64,000 nucleotides of DNA from Paenirhizobium naphthalenivorans (GCF_007992095.1 NZ_BJZP01000019.1:26742-90741); one strand, 5' to 3'. Counted from the stretch's first letter, positions 34,366-44,095 are shown. Program-made: numbers and translations. Notes: generated from the letters alone by a model not told the origin.

Positions 34366-35844
34366 ATGAGCGAACTGACCAGCCTCACCATTGCCGAAGC
34401 CCGCGCCAAACTGGCGGCGAAGGAGATTACGGCCGTCGAACTGACGGACGCCTATATCGGGGCGATCGAGGCCGCCAATGACGTGATCAACGCCTATGTG
34501 ACGGTGACGGGCGACAAGGCGCGCGACATGGCCAAGGCCTCCGACGCGCGGATCGCCGAAGGCAAGGCGGGTGCGCTTGAGGGCATCCCGCTCGGGATCA
34601 AGGACCTGTTTTCCACTCGCGACGTCCACACCCAGGCCTGCTCGGCCATCCTGAACCGCTTCAAGCCAAAGTACGAATCGACCGTCACGCAGAACCTTTG
34701 GGACGACGGCGCCATCATGCTTGGCAAACTGAACATGGATGAATTCGCTATGGGTTCGTCCAACGAGACCTCGCATTACGGACCTGTCATCAACCCGTGG
34801 AAGGCGAGCGGCTCAAATGCGCAGCTCGTGCCGGGCGGTTCGTCCGGCGGTTCAGCCGCAGCCGTTGCGGCGCATCTGTGCGCCGGCGCCACCGCCACCG
34901 ACACCGGCGGCTCGATCCGCCAGCCAGCCGCATTGACCGGTACAGTCGGCATCAAGCCGACCTATGGCCGCTGCTCGCGCTGGGGCGTCGTCGCTTTCGC
35001 GTCGTCGCTCGATCAGGCAGGCCCGATCGCCCGCGACGTGCGCGACACGGCCATTCTGCTGAAATCGATGGCAAGCGTGGACGCCAAGGACACGACCTCC
35101 GTGGACCTGCCGGTCCCGGACTACGAAGCCTCGCTTGGTCAGTCGCTCAAGGGCATGCGTATCGGCATTCCCAAGGAATACCGCGTCGATGGCATGTCGG
35201 ATGAAATCGAGAAGCTCTGGAGTCAGGGCATTGCCTGGCTGAAGGACGCCGGCGCCGAGATCGTCGACATCTCCCTGCCGCATACCAAATACGCGCTGCC
35301 GGCCTATTACATCGTAGCGCCGGCCGAAGCCTCGTCGAACCTCGCCCGTTACGACGGCGTGCGCTACGGCTTGCGCGTCGATGGCAAGGACATTGCCGAT
35401 ATGTATGAAAAGACCCGCGCCGCCGGTTTCGGCGCAGAGGTCAAGCGCCGCATCATGATCGGCACCTACGTGCTTTCGGCAGGCTACTACGACGCCTATT
35501 ACCTGCAGGCGCAGAAAGTTCGGACGCTGATCAAGCGGGATTTCGAACTGGCTTTCAACGATGTCGATGCCATTCTGACCCCGGCAACCCCGTCTTCGGC
35601 CTTCGCCATCGGCGACGAGGCGCTGGCCGCCGACCCGGTGGCGATGTACATGCAAGACATCTTCACCGTGACGGTCAACATGGCCGGCCTGCCGGGCCTG
35701 TCGGTTCCCGCCGGCCTCGACGCCAAGGGCCTGCCGCTCGGCCTGCAGTTGATCGGCCGTCCGTTCGAGGAGAGCACGCTGTTCAAGACCGCCCACGTCA
35801 TTGAACAGGCCGCCGGTAAGTTCACGCCGGCGAAGTGGTGGTAG
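34366..35844 (+). CDS. gatA: Glutamyl/aspartyl-tRNA(Gln/Asn) amidotransferase subunit A
   Basis: A 492-residue amidase-signature enzyme that hydrolyses glutamine and channels the ammonia to GatB. Catalytic Ser-cisSer-Lys residues are visible: Lys79 in PLGIKDLF, the serine pair in PGGSSGGSA around 159 and the nucleophile Ser183 in TGGSIRQPA. The gene ends TGGTGGTAG, and a GNAT gene begins inside this sequence. gatB is 3.7 kb downstream, separated by GNAT genes, mscS and yjhX. Confidence 0.97.
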   Translation: MSELTSLTIAEARAKLAAKEITAVELTDAYIGAIEAANDVINAYVTVTGDKARDMAKASDARIAEGKAGALEGIPLGIKDLFSTRDVHTQACSAILNRFKPKYESTVTQNLWDDGAIMLGKLNMDEFAMGSSNETSHYGPVINPWKASGSNAQLVPGGSSGGSAAAVAAHLCAGATATDTGGSIRQPAALTGTVGIKPTYGRCSRWGVVAFASSLDQAGPIARDVRDTAILLKSMASVDAKDTTSVDLPVPDYEASLGQSLKGMRIGIPKEYRVDGMSDEIEKLWSQGIAWLKDAGAEIVDISLPHTKYALPAYYIVAPAEASSNLARYDGVRYGLRVDGKDIADMYEKTRAAGFGAEVKRRIMIGTYVLSAGYYDAYYLQAQKVRTLIKRDFELAFNDVDAILTPATPSSAFAIGDEALAADPVAMYMQDIFTVTVNMAGLPGLSVPAGLDAKGLPLGLQLIGRPFEESTLFKTAHVIEQAAGKFTPAKWW

Positions 35845-36329
35845 GCAGACTGACAATCAGAAAGCTGACGGCCGCTGATTACGAGGCGGTCGGCCGGATT
35901 GGCTTTGCCGCATGGAGATCCAGCGGCGAGGGGGAACCGGCATTTGATCAGTCGGATGTCGTCGAGGCCGCGCGGAGTGCCTTTTTCAGCTATCCCGCTA
36001 CCGCTAAGGGGGATGTCGTCGTGGCCGAGTTTGGTAGTCGCGTGGTCGGATGGGCAGCGCGGGAAGACGAGCCCAACTATATCTCCGACATATGGGTCGA
36101 TCCAGACTTTCAGGGGCAAGGCGTTGGGTCAGCGCTGCTGATGTGCCTCGTGGATCACATTCTTGGCGAGGGGTGTGCAGCGGCACGGATTGACACGCGC
36201 GCCTCCAATTTCAAGGCTATTCAAACCTACGAGCGTCATGGATTCGAGGTATTCTGGCGAGGCGAACAGTTTGATAGTAGTCTCGGTGTAAGTCTTGAAA
36301 AGGTGCATCTGGCAAAGTCGCTGCGCTGA
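35835..36329 (+). CDS. GNAT acetyltransferase 1 (overlaps gatA)
   Basis: A 164-residue N-acetyltransferase with the acetyl-CoA loop as [15 protein letters not shown] (Q/RxxGxG/A). The likely GTG start overlaps the gatA 3' end by 10 bases, which suggests translation after gatA. It resembles the GNAT at 38569: both have IGF-AW near residue 22, VGWAARE or AGWAARE, and a D-WVDP or D-WIDP segment before the CoA loop. Substrate unknown; these two form a local paralogue pair around mscS-yjhX. Confidence 0.8.
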   Translation: MVVGRLTIRKLTAADYEAVGRIGFAAWRSSGEGEPAFDQSDVVEAARSAFFSYPATAKGDVVVAEFGSRVVGWAAREDEPNYISDIWVDPDFQGQGVGSALLMCLVDHILGEGCAAARIDTRASNFKAIQTYERHGFEVFWRGEQFDSSLGVSLEKVHLAKSLR

Positions 36330-36411
36330 CAGGACAACCTGCGTTATCGAACCGGGCACCGGCAAGTTCACGTTGGCAACCTGGCGGTAGGTGCGATACC
36401 GTCGCGCGCAG

Positions 36412-37731
36412 TTACTCCTTTATCTTCGCCATCTGTTCGCGATGGATATTGACCTCCACCGGCGTCTTCATGATCACCTCGCGGTGCGGGAACGGGATGT
36501 TGATACCCGCTTCCTGGAAGGCGTCCCATAACGCCAGCAGGACTTGGCCGCGTACATTGGTCAGTCCGTTGGCCGGATCCGAAATCCAGAAGCGCAGCTT
36601 GAAATCGAGCGAGGAGGCGCCGAATGCCGTCATCCAGCAAACCGGCGCCCGATAATCCGTAACGCGGTCAATCCCCTTCGCGGTTTTTATGGCAATGCGC
36701 GTCACCTCATGCGGATCGCTCGTATAAGCAACGCCGAAATCCACGTCGATACGCACATATTCGCTCGAGAATGACCAGTTGATCACCTGCTGGGTGATGA
36801 AGTCCTCATTAGGGATTAGGTATTCGCGTCCGTCGCGGGTGATGACCGAGACGAAGCGCGCACGAAGTTCACGAATCCAGCCAAAAGTATCGCCAAGCGA
36901 AATCGTGTCGCCCGGTTTGATCGACTTGTCGATGATGATGATGATGCCGGAGATGAAGTTCGACATGACTTTCTGCAGGCCGAAACCGATGCCGACACCA
37001 ATCGCGCCGGAAAAGACGGTCAGAGCCGTGAGGTCGATGCCGGTGGCCGACAGGGCAATGGCGCAAGCGAGAAGGATCAGCGCGATCTTGATGAGCTTGC
37101 CCAGCAACACTCGGAAGGCGGGTGATATATCGTCAAGCCGATCCACCCGGTTTACGATGACGTTGCCGAGTAGCACAGCTGTCCATATCAGGGCGGTGAT
37201 AACGGCCAACCCCTTGAAAGCCGAGAACAGCGACAGACGCACCGACCCGATGTTCAGCGCCAGAGAATCGAGCGCCGACATGAAGGCATGGTCGAAGCCG
37301 AGTATGTATAGGGCGATGGAACCCCAGGTGACAGTCGCCACGAACAGCGCGATGGTCCTGTTGCGGATCAGCCGGGTCAGCACGGCGACGACAAACCATG
37401 CCGTGACAAGTGTCAGCACCATGGACAGGAGCCAGGAGTGGCTTGGCCAGGTGAGGTGGCGCATGATGACGGTCGCGGCCCAAAGCCATATGATGAGGAA
37501 CAGCCACTTCAGTCGTCGCATGAAGGCGACGATAATCCGCAGCAGGTCGGGATTGCTGTTGATCTCTCTGGCGCGTGCCTCAAGCGTCGGCTCGATCCGT
37601 CTGGCCAGGAATACGGCGATCAGATAGCCCGCCGCCATGATCGCGATCTGGTAGGCACCCCAGCGATTGAGCATGAGGGCGTTGAGCCCGTCATGGGCCT
37701 TGTTGATGAATACTTGGAAATCCAAAGGCAT
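36412..37731 (-). CDS. Mechanosensitive ion channel of the MscS family
   Basis: A 439-residue membrane protein. About five hydrophobic helices precede the MscS core, whose pore helix region reads TVFSGAIGVGIGFGLQKVMSNF and is followed by IIIIDKSIKPGDTISLGD, the start of the beta domain. The cytoplasmic vestibule ends in NIPFPHREV, a family-typical close. It would release solutes on sudden loss of external osmolarity. The gene stands alone on the minus strand between plus-strand GNAT genes. Confidence 0.93.
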   Translation of the reverse strand: MPLDFQVFINKAHDGLNALMLNRWGAYQIAIMAAGYLIAVFLARRIEPTLEARAREINSNPDLLRIIVAFMRRLKWLFLIIWLWAATVIMRHLTWPSHSWLLSMVLTLVTAWFVVAVLTRLIRNRTIALFVATVTWGSIALYILGFDHAFMSALDSLALNIGSVRLSLFSAFKGLAVITALIWTAVLLGNVIVNRVDRLDDISPAFRVLLGKLIKIALILLACAIALSATGIDLTALTVFSGAIGVGIGFGLQKVMSNFISGIIIIIDKSIKPGDTISLGDTFGWIRELRARFVSVITRDGREYLIPNEDFITQQVINWSFSSEYVRIDVDFGVAYTSDPHEVTRIAIKTAKGIDRVTDYRAPVCWMTAFGASSLDFKLRFWISDPANGLTNVRGQVLLALWDAFQEAGINIPFPHREVIMKTPVEVNIHREQMAKIKE

Positions 37732-37882
37732 TCTCCAGGCACCTTCGGCGTCGGGACGCCTCGGTTGTCTTCTCTCACCGGGCTACACTTTCGCGGAATT
37801 GGCGCTTGTGACAAGAAAAATAGCTGGAGAGCGGCATTGAGGGCGTGGTGGACGCGCGCGAGCGCACGCGTCCACAGGTTGT

Positions 37883-38140
37883 CTACCGGTTGTCTGGCTG
37901 TGCTCTTACCAGCACCAGTCCGCGTTCGGTGATGCGGTAAGGGCGGCCTCCGGAGGATTTGATAGCCTTCTTTTGCTTCAGCTTGCGGAAGGCGATGATG
38001 TCCAGGCCACCGAACACCCAGCCTTCGCGGGTGAAGAGCTGGATCTTCTCGATCTTTCGATTTTCGTCACGGGTGAGTTCGATGCGCCCGCCCTGGGCGA
38101 GCAGGTGAAGGATGCGCTGTTCGGCGCGGGAAATGTCCAT
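37883..38140 (-). CDS. YjhX/TopAI family protein (UPF0386)
   Basis: An 85-residue protein, MDISRAEQRILHLLAQGGRI and onward, ending RPYRITERGLVLVRAQPDNR: a winged-helix-like fold typical of UPF0386. E. coli YjhX (TopAI) binds and inhibits topoisomerase I and is countered by the adjacent YjhQ, itself a GNAT protein. Here no GNAT is fused or cotranscribed, but one diverges 428 bases away and its paralogue lies beyond mscS. Start chosen at MDISRAE; 13 upstream codons are outside the family. Toxicity is not shown by sequence alone. Confidence 0.85.
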   Translation of the reverse strand: MDISRAEQRILHLLAQGGRIELTRDENRKIEKIQLFTREGWVFGGLDIIAFRKLKQKKAIKSSGGRPYRITERGLVLVRAQPDNR

Positions 38141-38568
38141 GGTGTCGATCCGGATAAGCGCTCTGAGGCGAGCGCACAAAAACGATACCGGCGCCGCAAG
38201 GGCGTCGGGGCTTCGCTTTTTTTCGGGCCCGAGCGCGCGGATCAGGATGATCGCGGGCAGGGGCCTTTACCGGGTCTCGGACGAACCGAACATCCACACT
38301 CCATTGGTTACATCCCCAAAATGGGTGCATCGGGCCTTCAGGTCAAGCGGTGCGCGCTGCGGCATCACGTCCTCTCCGGGCGCGTGTCGAATCGGTCACA
38401 GCAAGGTTTTGTCGGTAATTGGTGATCCGATATGCCCGGCCTGATTCAGGCATCTGGATGCAAGCCTATGAAAACAAGAGGGAATATGTAATTCACTTGT
38501 GGCGGTCGGTGGCAGGCTGGAAAAACCGCCGGTCCGATGGTCTACTGCCATTGAAGGATGAGAGGCCG
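38141..38568. other. Gene-free divergent region between yjhX and GNAT 2
   Basis: These 428 bases hold no supported gene. Short overlapping frames on both strands have no ribosome site or recognisable content. It must carry promoters for both flanking genes. A GC-rich palindromic patch and a run of seven T (38218-38224) lie near its left end; otherwise I see no clear motif. Confidence 0.45.
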
Positions 38569-39078
38569 ATGATCACCATACGCAATGCGCGCCGCGACGA
38601 GGCGCAACTACTCGCCGACATTGGCTTTCGCGCCTGGGAAAAGGCGATGATCCCGGTCGGCGAGACAAAGGCCATGGTCGAGAACGCCCGGGCGGCTTTC
38701 CGCAACTTCACAAGTTCCGGATGGTTGACGATCTCGGTGATCGAATTGAACGGCCAGCCCGCCGGATGGGCGGCGCGCGAGGAGCTTGACGAAGACATCA
38801 CCGACTTCTGGATTGATCCGGAATTTCAGGGGATGGGGTTGGGCACCGCTTTGCTCGAGGAGCTTGAGAAGGAGATCCTTCGTCAGGGGTTTGACAAGGC
38901 GAGCCTTCAGACCCATGCGAGGAACGAGGAGGCGGTGCATTTCTTTGAAAAGCGCGGCTATTCCGTCCATTGGCTGACCATCGCTTATAATCCGAAGCTC
39001 GATCGCGACGTCCAGTCGGTTGGTTTGTCGAAGCAACTGGCCGCGCCGGTCGTTCCCGGCTACGGCCAGGAGTTCTAG
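38569..39078 (+). CDS. GNAT acetyltransferase 2
   Basis: A 169-residue N-acetyltransferase with the CoA-binding loop IDPEFQGMGLGTALLEELE and the later HFFEKRGYSVHW that closes the fold. It is clearly related to GNAT 1 (35835). It diverges from yjhX and could be the functional counterpart of E. coli YjhQ, an inference from context only. Its stop overlaps the DUF1294 stop by 4 bases. An upstream in-frame extension of 50 codons is not supported; GGATGAGAGG precedes the chosen ATG. Confidence 0.8.
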   Translation: MITIRNARRDEAQLLADIGFRAWEKAMIPVGETKAMVENARAAFRNFTSSGWLTISVIELNGQPAGWAAREELDEDITDFWIDPEFQGMGLGTALLEELEKEILRQGFDKASLQTHARNEEAVHFFEKRGYSVHWLTIAYNPKLDRDVQSVGLSKQLAAPVVPGYGQEF

Positions 39079-39407
39079 GTCGCGGCCACGGACGGAATAA
39101 GGGTCTGGAGGACGGCGAGGACGTTTTCCATTCCGAAAAGCGCTGCCGTCGCCATGAGGATCTGCACGACAAACAGTGCCGGAAGTACGACCTTGAAGGG
39201 CGGCTTTCGTGTTTTGTGGCGCAGCAGTCGCTGGGCGAGAAGGGCGCCGATTCCGCCGCCGAGCATGGCGAGCCAGAGCAGGCTGGATTCCCGCACGCGC
39301 CAGTCACCCTTCCGCGCCGCCAGCTTGTCCCAAGCGTACACGCAGAAAACGATCACATTGTAGAGCGCGGCAATGGCCGCAAGCATGAGCATATCTGCGG
39401 AGGTCAT
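39075..39407 (-). CDS. DUF1294 family membrane protein
   Basis: A 110-residue protein with three or so hydrophobic stretches and the family signature YAWDKLAARKGDWRVRE, then LGGGIGALLAQRLLRHKTRK. Function unknown. It is convergent with GNAT 2 and divergent from gatB across 137 bases. Confidence 0.9.
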   Translation of the reverse strand: MTSADMLMLAAIAALYNVIVFCVYAWDKLAARKGDWRVRESSLLWLAMLGGGIGALLAQRLLRHKTRKPPFKVVLPALFVVQILMATAALFGMENVLAVLQTLIPSVAAT

Positions 39408-39544
39408 TCCGCAAGAGTTTACCAGCTGCCATTTAACGCTTTGTGAGCGCCGCCGCCGGCCGTGCGTGACCTCACGCCTTGCGCCACCGCCGCATTTGTT
39501 CTACCTCACGAGCTTGAAAAATCCACGCATGACACGAGCATCCG

Positions 39545-41050
39545 ATGACCCTAGTTGACACGCGCACGCCCGATCCGAAACGCTTCATTCCCGGTGCCAC
39601 CGGCGACTGGGAAATCGTCATCGGCATGGAAGTTCACGCCCAGGTGACGAGCCAGTCAAAGCTGTTTTCCGGTGCCTCGACGACCTTCGGTAATGCGCCT
39701 AACGCCAACGTCTCGCTGGTCGATGCCGCCATGCCCGGCATGCTGCCGGTGATCAACGAGGAATGCGTCGCTCAAGCGGTGCGCACCGGTCTCGGCCTGA
39801 AGGCGCAGATCAACAATCGCTCGATCTTTGACCGCAAGAACTACTTCTATCCGGACCTGCCGCAGGGCTACCAGATCTCGCAGTTCAAGGATCCGATTGT
39901 CGGTGAGGGCAAGATCATCATCTCGCTCGGCCCCGACCGTCAGGGCAACTTTGAGGACATCGAGATTGGAATCGAGCGCTTGCATCTGGAACAGGATGCC
40001 GGCAAGTCGATGCACGACCAGCATCCGACCATGTCTTACGTCGACCTGAACCGGTCAGGCGTGGCGCTGATGGAAATCGTGTCAAAGCCCGACATGCGCT
40101 CCTCCGACGAAGCCAAGGCCTATATGACCAAGCTTCGCTCGATTGTGCGCTATCTCGGCACCTGCGACGGCAACATGGACGAAGGTTCGATGCGCGCCGA
40201 TGTCAACGTTTCGGTGCGCAAGCCCGGCGGAGAATTCGGTACGCGTTGCGAGATCAAGAACGTCAACTCGATCCGCTTCATCGGCCAGGCGATCGAATAC
40301 GAGGCGCGCCGCCAGATCGCCATCCTGGAAGACGGGGGTTCGATCGATCAGGAAACCCGCCTGTTCGATCCGGGCAAGGGCGAGACGCGTTCGATGCGCT
40401 CCAAGGAAGATGCGCATGACTATCGCTACTTCCCTGACCCGGACCTTCTTCCGCTCGAATTCGATGACGCCTTCGTCGAGGCGCTGAGGAAGGACCTGCC
40501 GGAACTGCCGGACGACAAGAAAGCCCGCTTCGTGGCCGATCTCGGCCTCTCGGTTTACGACGCGTCTGTGCTTGTCTCGGAAAAGGCGATCGCTGACTAT
40601 TTCGAGGCGGTGGCCGAGGGCCGCGATGGCAAAACGGCTGCCAACTGGGTCATCAACGACCTGCTGGGTGCCTTGAACAAAGCCGGCAAAGCCATTGAAA
40701 CGACTCCTGTCTCTCCCGCCCAGCTTGGCGGCATTATCGACCTCATCAAGGCCGAGACCATCTCTGGCAAGATCGCCAAGGACCTGTTCGAAATCGTCTT
40801 CAACGAGGGCGGAGACCCGGCCGAAATCGTCGAAACCCGCGGCATGAAGCAGGTGACCGACACCGGCGCGATCGAAAAGGCTGTCGACGAGATCATTGCC
40901 GCCAATCCGGATCAGGTCGCCAAGGTTCTGGCCAAGCCGACGCTGGCCGGCTGGTTCGTCGGCCAGGTGATGAAGGCGACCGGCGGCAAGGCCAACCCCC
41001 AGGCCGTGCAGGCGCTGGTCAAGGCCAAGCTCGGCATCGTCGAGGAATAA
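39545..41050 (+). CDS. gatB: Glutamyl/aspartyl-tRNA(Gln/Asn) amidotransferase subunit B
   Basis: A 501-residue subunit that activates the mischarged tRNA and transfers the amide. Family landmarks: [48 protein letters not shown] and [10 protein letters not shown]. The C-terminal YqeY-like helical domain ends in the usual [13 protein letters not shown]. Its presence implies that the cell makes Gln-tRNA, or Asn-tRNA, indirectly. A GNAT gene follows after 4 bases. Confidence 0.97.
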   Translation: MTLVDTRTPDPKRFIPGATGDWEIVIGMEVHAQVTSQSKLFSGASTTFGNAPNANVSLVDAAMPGMLPVINEECVAQAVRTGLGLKAQINNRSIFDRKNYFYPDLPQGYQISQFKDPIVGEGKIIISLGPDRQGNFEDIEIGIERLHLEQDAGKSMHDQHPTMSYVDLNRSGVALMEIVSKPDMRSSDEAKAYMTKLRSIVRYLGTCDGNMDEGSMRADVNVSVRKPGGEFGTRCEIKNVNSIRFIGQAIEYEARRQIAILEDGGSIDQETRLFDPGKGETRSMRSKEDAHDYRYFPDPDLLPLEFDDAFVEALRKDLPELPDDKKARFVADLGLSVYDASVLVSEKAIADYFEAVAEGRDGKTAANWVINDLLGALNKAGKAIETTPVSPAQLGGIIDLIKAETISGKIAKDLFEIVFNEGGDPAEIVETRGMKQVTDTGAIEKAVDEIIAANPDQVAKVLAKPTLAGWFVGQVMKATGGKANPQAVQALVKAKLGIVEE

Positions 41051-41054
41051 AACG

Positions 41055-41552
41055 TTGTTCTTCGTCCGCACCGCCGGCCCGCAGGATGTGGAAGCGCTCC
41101 GCACCCTGCTGTCGGAGACCTTCCACGCCACCTATGACCCGTTCTACGGCGAGGCGAAGGTGCGCGAGCTGGTCGACGCCTGGCATTCGCTGCCGGCGCT
41201 AAACGCCCGAATCGCCAAGAAGGGCGGCGAGTTCCTCGTGGCGGACGACGGCAGACAGCTCGGCGGCATGGCCTATGCGGCCATGTCGACGAAGATGGCC
41301 AAGACCGCCTTCCTGCACCAGCTCTATGTCAGGCCCTCGTGCCAGCGCATGGGCATCGGCCGCGATCTCTTCGCCGAGCTTGAGACCTGCTTTCCCGATG
41401 CCGAGATCATGCGGCTCGAGGTCGAGCCGCGCAACACGGCGGCGGTTGCCTTTTATCAGGAGCACGGCTTCGTCGAGGTCGACCGCACGACGAGCTGTGG
41501 CGGGCCGGACAGCGGTTTGCCGGCCATCGTCATGGAAAAACGGCTCGGCTGA
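41055..41552 (+). CDS. GNAT acetyltransferase 3 (downstream of gatB)
   Basis: A 165-residue acetyltransferase with the CoA loop SCQRMGIGRDLFAELE and EPRNTAAVAFYQEHGFVE, typical of the fold. It probably starts at TTG 4 bases after the gatB stop, so it is in the same operon and translationally linked. Its substrate is unknown. It is only distantly like GNATs 1 and 2. Confidence 0.8.
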   Translation: MFFVRTAGPQDVEALRTLLSETFHATYDPFYGEAKVRELVDAWHSLPALNARIAKKGGEFLVADDGRQLGGMAYAAMSTKMAKTAFLHQLYVRPSCQRMGIGRDLFAELETCFPDAEIMRLEVEPRNTAAVAFYQEHGFVEVDRTTSCGGPDSGLPAIVMEKRLG

Positions 41553-41625
41553 CTGCCATCTTCGTCATTCAGCACTGGAGCGCATTCAATCAGATAAGGC
41601 CACCTGATATTGTCGCGGGCAACCT

Positions 41626-41781
41626 TTACCGCGCCAATCCGTTTTCTCGTGTCCCTGCCACAGCGGTATTCGTGCCCGGTGCGACCGTTCCGGCGGCTGC
41701 ATGAAGATGTCGACGCTGACGCGTGCCGACGGTCGTGAGTGCGATCACGAAAATAGTCGTGCAAAACCCTCTCGCTGTCAT
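41626..41781 (-). CDS. Possible small exported peptide
   Basis: A 51-codon frame with a strong AGGAGG ribosome site 5 bases before its ATG. Residues 1-17 (MTARGFCTTIFVIALTT) could be a signal or membrane anchor; the remainder is basic and Ala/Gly/Thr-rich. No family recognised. It is divergent from GNAT 4. Support is the ribosome site and the hydrophobic N-terminus only. Confidence 0.35.
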   Translation of the reverse strand: MTARGFCTTIFVIALTTVGTRQRRHLHAAAGTVAPGTNTAVAGTRENGLAR

Positions 41782-41839
41782 ACTGTCCTCCTGAATTCGC
41801 CCTAAACCTCGCCATGAGCAACGCGCGGAGGGGTAAACT

Positions 41840-42307
41840 ATGCAGGCGTCGACCATCGCCATCCGCCAGGCCCGCGAAGACGACGTGCAGGCCATAGTGG
41901 CGATTCTGGCGTCGGATGATGTCGGCGGCCACTGTGATACGACCGACGCGGCTGCCTATGCGGACTATCTGGATGCCTTCCGGACGCTGCAACAGACGCC
42001 GCGCGAGACACTCTACGTCGCCGAGCGCGACGGCGTAGTGGTCGGGACCTTCCAGACACTGTTGACGACGACCTTGTCTGGCCGGGGATCCACCTCGATG
42101 ATTATCGAGGCGGTGCATACGAGCCCCGATTACAGGGGGCAGGGTATCGGCAGCGCGATGATCGGCTTCTGCCTTGATGAGGCCAGGAGGCTCGGCCTGC
42201 GTCAGGTCCAATTGACCTCGAATGCTAAGCGCACCGATGCGCATCGCTTTTACGAACGCCTTGGCTTCGCCAAGAGTCATTTTGGCTTCAAGTACAAGCT
42301 GAAATGA
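41840..42307 (+). CDS. GNAT acetyltransferase 4
   Basis: A 155-residue acetyltransferase with CoA loop PDYRGQGIGSAMIGFCLDEA and the closing TDAHRFYERLGFAKSHFGFK, as in the PhnO/YhbS-like group. The preceding strand holds SMIIEAVHT, with the usual glutamate. A GGAGGGG site lies before the ATG. Substrate unknown. It is followed by the NDUFA12 gene after 104 bases, a combination seen in rhizobia. Confidence 0.85.
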   Translation: MQASTIAIRQAREDDVQAIVAILASDDVGGHCDTTDAAAYADYLDAFRTLQQTPRETLYVAERDGVVVGTFQTLLTTTLSGRGSTSMIIEAVHTSPDYRGQGIGSAMIGFCLDEARRLGLRQVQLTSNAKRTDAHRFYERLGFAKSHFGFKYKLK

Positions 42308-42411
42308 ATGCCGCGGCGCGGCGAATCACTGGACAATCGCCCCCCGAGGCGGCATAAGCGGAAGACGATGACAAGCCGGTGGCCGTAACGGCCCGGAGCC
42401 AAGGACGAGAC

Positions 42412-42810
42412 ATGAAGCAGCTTCTGTTGGAACTTTTCACCTGGTGGAACGGTCAGACCATGGGCACGCGTTTCTTTACCTGGCGCAAGGGCACAAAGGT
42501 TGGCGAAGACGAGTTCGGCAACATCTATTACGAAGGCGGCACCACCACCTTCGGTCTGCCGCGCCGCTGGGTCATCTACAAGGGCTATGCCGACGCCTCG
42601 AGCATTCCGGCCGGCTGGCACGGCTGGATGCACCACCGCACGGATGTTCCACCGTCCAAGGAAGACTACAAGGCTGCGGAATGGCAGAAGCCGCATCGCG
42701 CCAATGCCACGGGCACGCCGAAGGCCTACCGTCCCCCGGGCTCTATCGCCGTGCCCGGCGAGCGTCCTACCGTTACTGGCGACTACGACGCCTGGACCCC
42801 CGGTAACTGA
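42412..42810 (+). CDS. NADH:ubiquinone oxidoreductase subunit NDUFA12 homologue
   Basis: A 132-residue accessory subunit of complex I (mitochondrial B17.2 homologue). Key segments: WWNGQTMGTRFFTWRKG, DEFGNIYYE, RRWVIYKG and PAGWHGWMHH. It is found in alphaproteobacteria and mitochondria and helps complete the peripheral arm. AAGGACGAG precedes the ATG. The nuo operon itself is not in the window. Confidence 0.95.
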   Translation: MKQLLLELFTWWNGQTMGTRFFTWRKGTKVGEDEFGNIYYEGGTTTFGLPRRWVIYKGYADASSIPAGWHGWMHHRTDVPPSKEDYKAAEWQKPHRANATGTPKAYRPPGSIAVPGERPTVTGDYDAWTPGN

Positions 42811-42894
42811 TACCCGATTTGGCCACATTTCGGATCTAGGGCCTCTATCGGCGCCCGCGCTGAAAGAAGTGCTCATGGATTTGAAGGCTGGAGA

Positions 42895-43629
42895 ATGGCA
42901 GACATGAAGCGTATCGGGCATGGCTCAACCTTTGCTGTAATGGGCATGGCGGCTCTGGTCGCATCCATAGGCACCTTGGTTGGGGTGACTCCGGTACATG
43001 CCGAGCGGATCGCCAATCCGGTTGCCGAGTTCGCGGGCATCGACAAGATCACCGGCCGCATCACCTCCTTCGACGTCTATATCGATGAGACGGTTCAGTT
43101 TGGGGCTCTTCAGGTCACACCGCGGGTTTGCTATTCGCGTGACGAGACGGAGGCGCAAAAGATCGACGCGTTTGTCGAGGTCGACGAAATCACCCTCGAC
43201 CGCAAGATCCGCCGCATCTTTTCCGGTTGGATGTTCGCCGCCAGCCCGGCGCTCAACGCTGTCGAACATGCGATCTATGATGTCTGGTTGACGGGCTGCA
43301 AGCAATCTTCCGATGTGCCTGCCCCAAAGGGCGCCAAGGCTGCTCATCCTGCTCCTGTGCCTGTCAGTGAGTCCCGGAAGCCGGCCGAGACGCCGCAACC
43401 TGCCGAAAATGGGCAACCCAAGTCGACCGGCGGGCAGGATCAAGCTGCCCCTGCCGGGACAGCGCCTGTCGCCGTGCCCGAACTTGATGCGCCGCGAGAA
43501 ATACCGGAGGATGTGACCGGCAACGGCGTGCCGCCGCTCGGCCTCCCCGAAGGGGGCGAAGACGTGCCGCAGGAGCAGCCTAAACCGCCGGCACCGGTGA
43601 TAAAGCCGGGAAGTGTGGGGCTGTTCTGA
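42895..43629 (+). CDS. DUF2155 domain exported protein
   Basis: A 244-residue secreted protein. The signal peptide ends near PVHA-ER (residue 36). The DUF2155 domain covers about 37-140 and includes LDKITGRI-like and DVYIDETVQFGALQV segments, CYSR and IFSGWMFAASPALNAVEH, with two cysteines that may pair. The last 100 residues are Pro/Ala/Glu-rich and probably disordered. A second ATG at 42904 is an equally possible start. This domain regularly follows NDUFA12 in rhizobia; function unknown. Confidence 0.85.
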   Translation: MADMKRIGHGSTFAVMGMAALVASIGTLVGVTPVHAERIANPVAEFAGIDKITGRITSFDVYIDETVQFGALQVTPRVCYSRDETEAQKIDAFVEVDEITLDRKIRRIFSGWMFAASPALNAVEHAIYDVWLTGCKQSSDVPAPKGAKAAHPAPVPVSESRKPAETPQPAENGQPKSTGGQDQAAPAGTAPVAVPELDAPREIPEDVTGNGVPPLGLPEGGEDVPQEQPKPPAPVIKPGSVGLF

Positions 43630-43819
43630 AGTCATGAGCCGAATGGTGCGGTAGACGAAGGCGACGTTCGGCGCCGCCACTGCCTTTTCCAGAAAGCGCG
43701 CAAAGGCCAATTAAATCACATATTTCTGCAGTTCGTATCATCCGCACGAGGCAATGAGACGCGGTGCTTGACATTGTCTGCGGATGGGAACATTAAGGGA
43801 ACGAAAAGGAGTTGCGGCC

Positions 43820-44059
43820 ATGGCCTTATCCGAAAAATTCATCGTTCTGCCGTTCAAGAAAAATCGCGGGAATCTGGTTCCGGGCGAAATGCGCCAAGCC
43901 TCCAATGCTGCATCAGCTGAAAAGATCGCAACCGCCATGTCCGCCCGCCACATTGGCGTTGCGGCCTATTCCGTGCAGGTGGATGAGGAAAGCGGCGACA
44001 TGACCAGTCCGCGGCTGCTGATTCAGTTCGGCGAGACAGCCGATCTCAACGCTGCATAA
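43820..44059 (+). CDS. Conserved small protein of unknown function
   Basis: A 79-residue soluble protein: MALSEKFIVLPFKKNRGNL at the start, ASAEKIATAMSARHIGVAAY in the middle and a C-terminal PRLLIQFGETADL. An AAAAGGAG site precedes the ATG. I recall close relatives between DUF2155 and aat genes in rhizobia, but no function. The alternating beta-helix-beta pattern suggests a small alpha/beta fold. The 190 bases before it hold no other supported gene. Confidence 0.7.
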   Translation: MALSEKFIVLPFKKNRGNLVPGEMRQASNAASAEKIATAMSARHIGVAAYSVQVDEESGDMTSPRLLIQFGETADLNAA

Positions 44060-44095
44060 CGACCATCAGCTTGTGTCAGGCGCTTGAGGCGCCGC

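Noticed and set aside
37883..41552. Idea that the GNAT/YjhX area is an integrated genomic island
   Set aside because: No integrase, tRNA disruption, direct repeats at edges or clear composition change; the genes are interleaved with core gatCAB genes.
43630..43710. Minus-strand run AFARFLEKAVAAPNVAFVYR that looked like a gene start
   Set aside because: It continues only as the shadow of the DUF2155 gene and has no ribosome site; too short to call a remnant.
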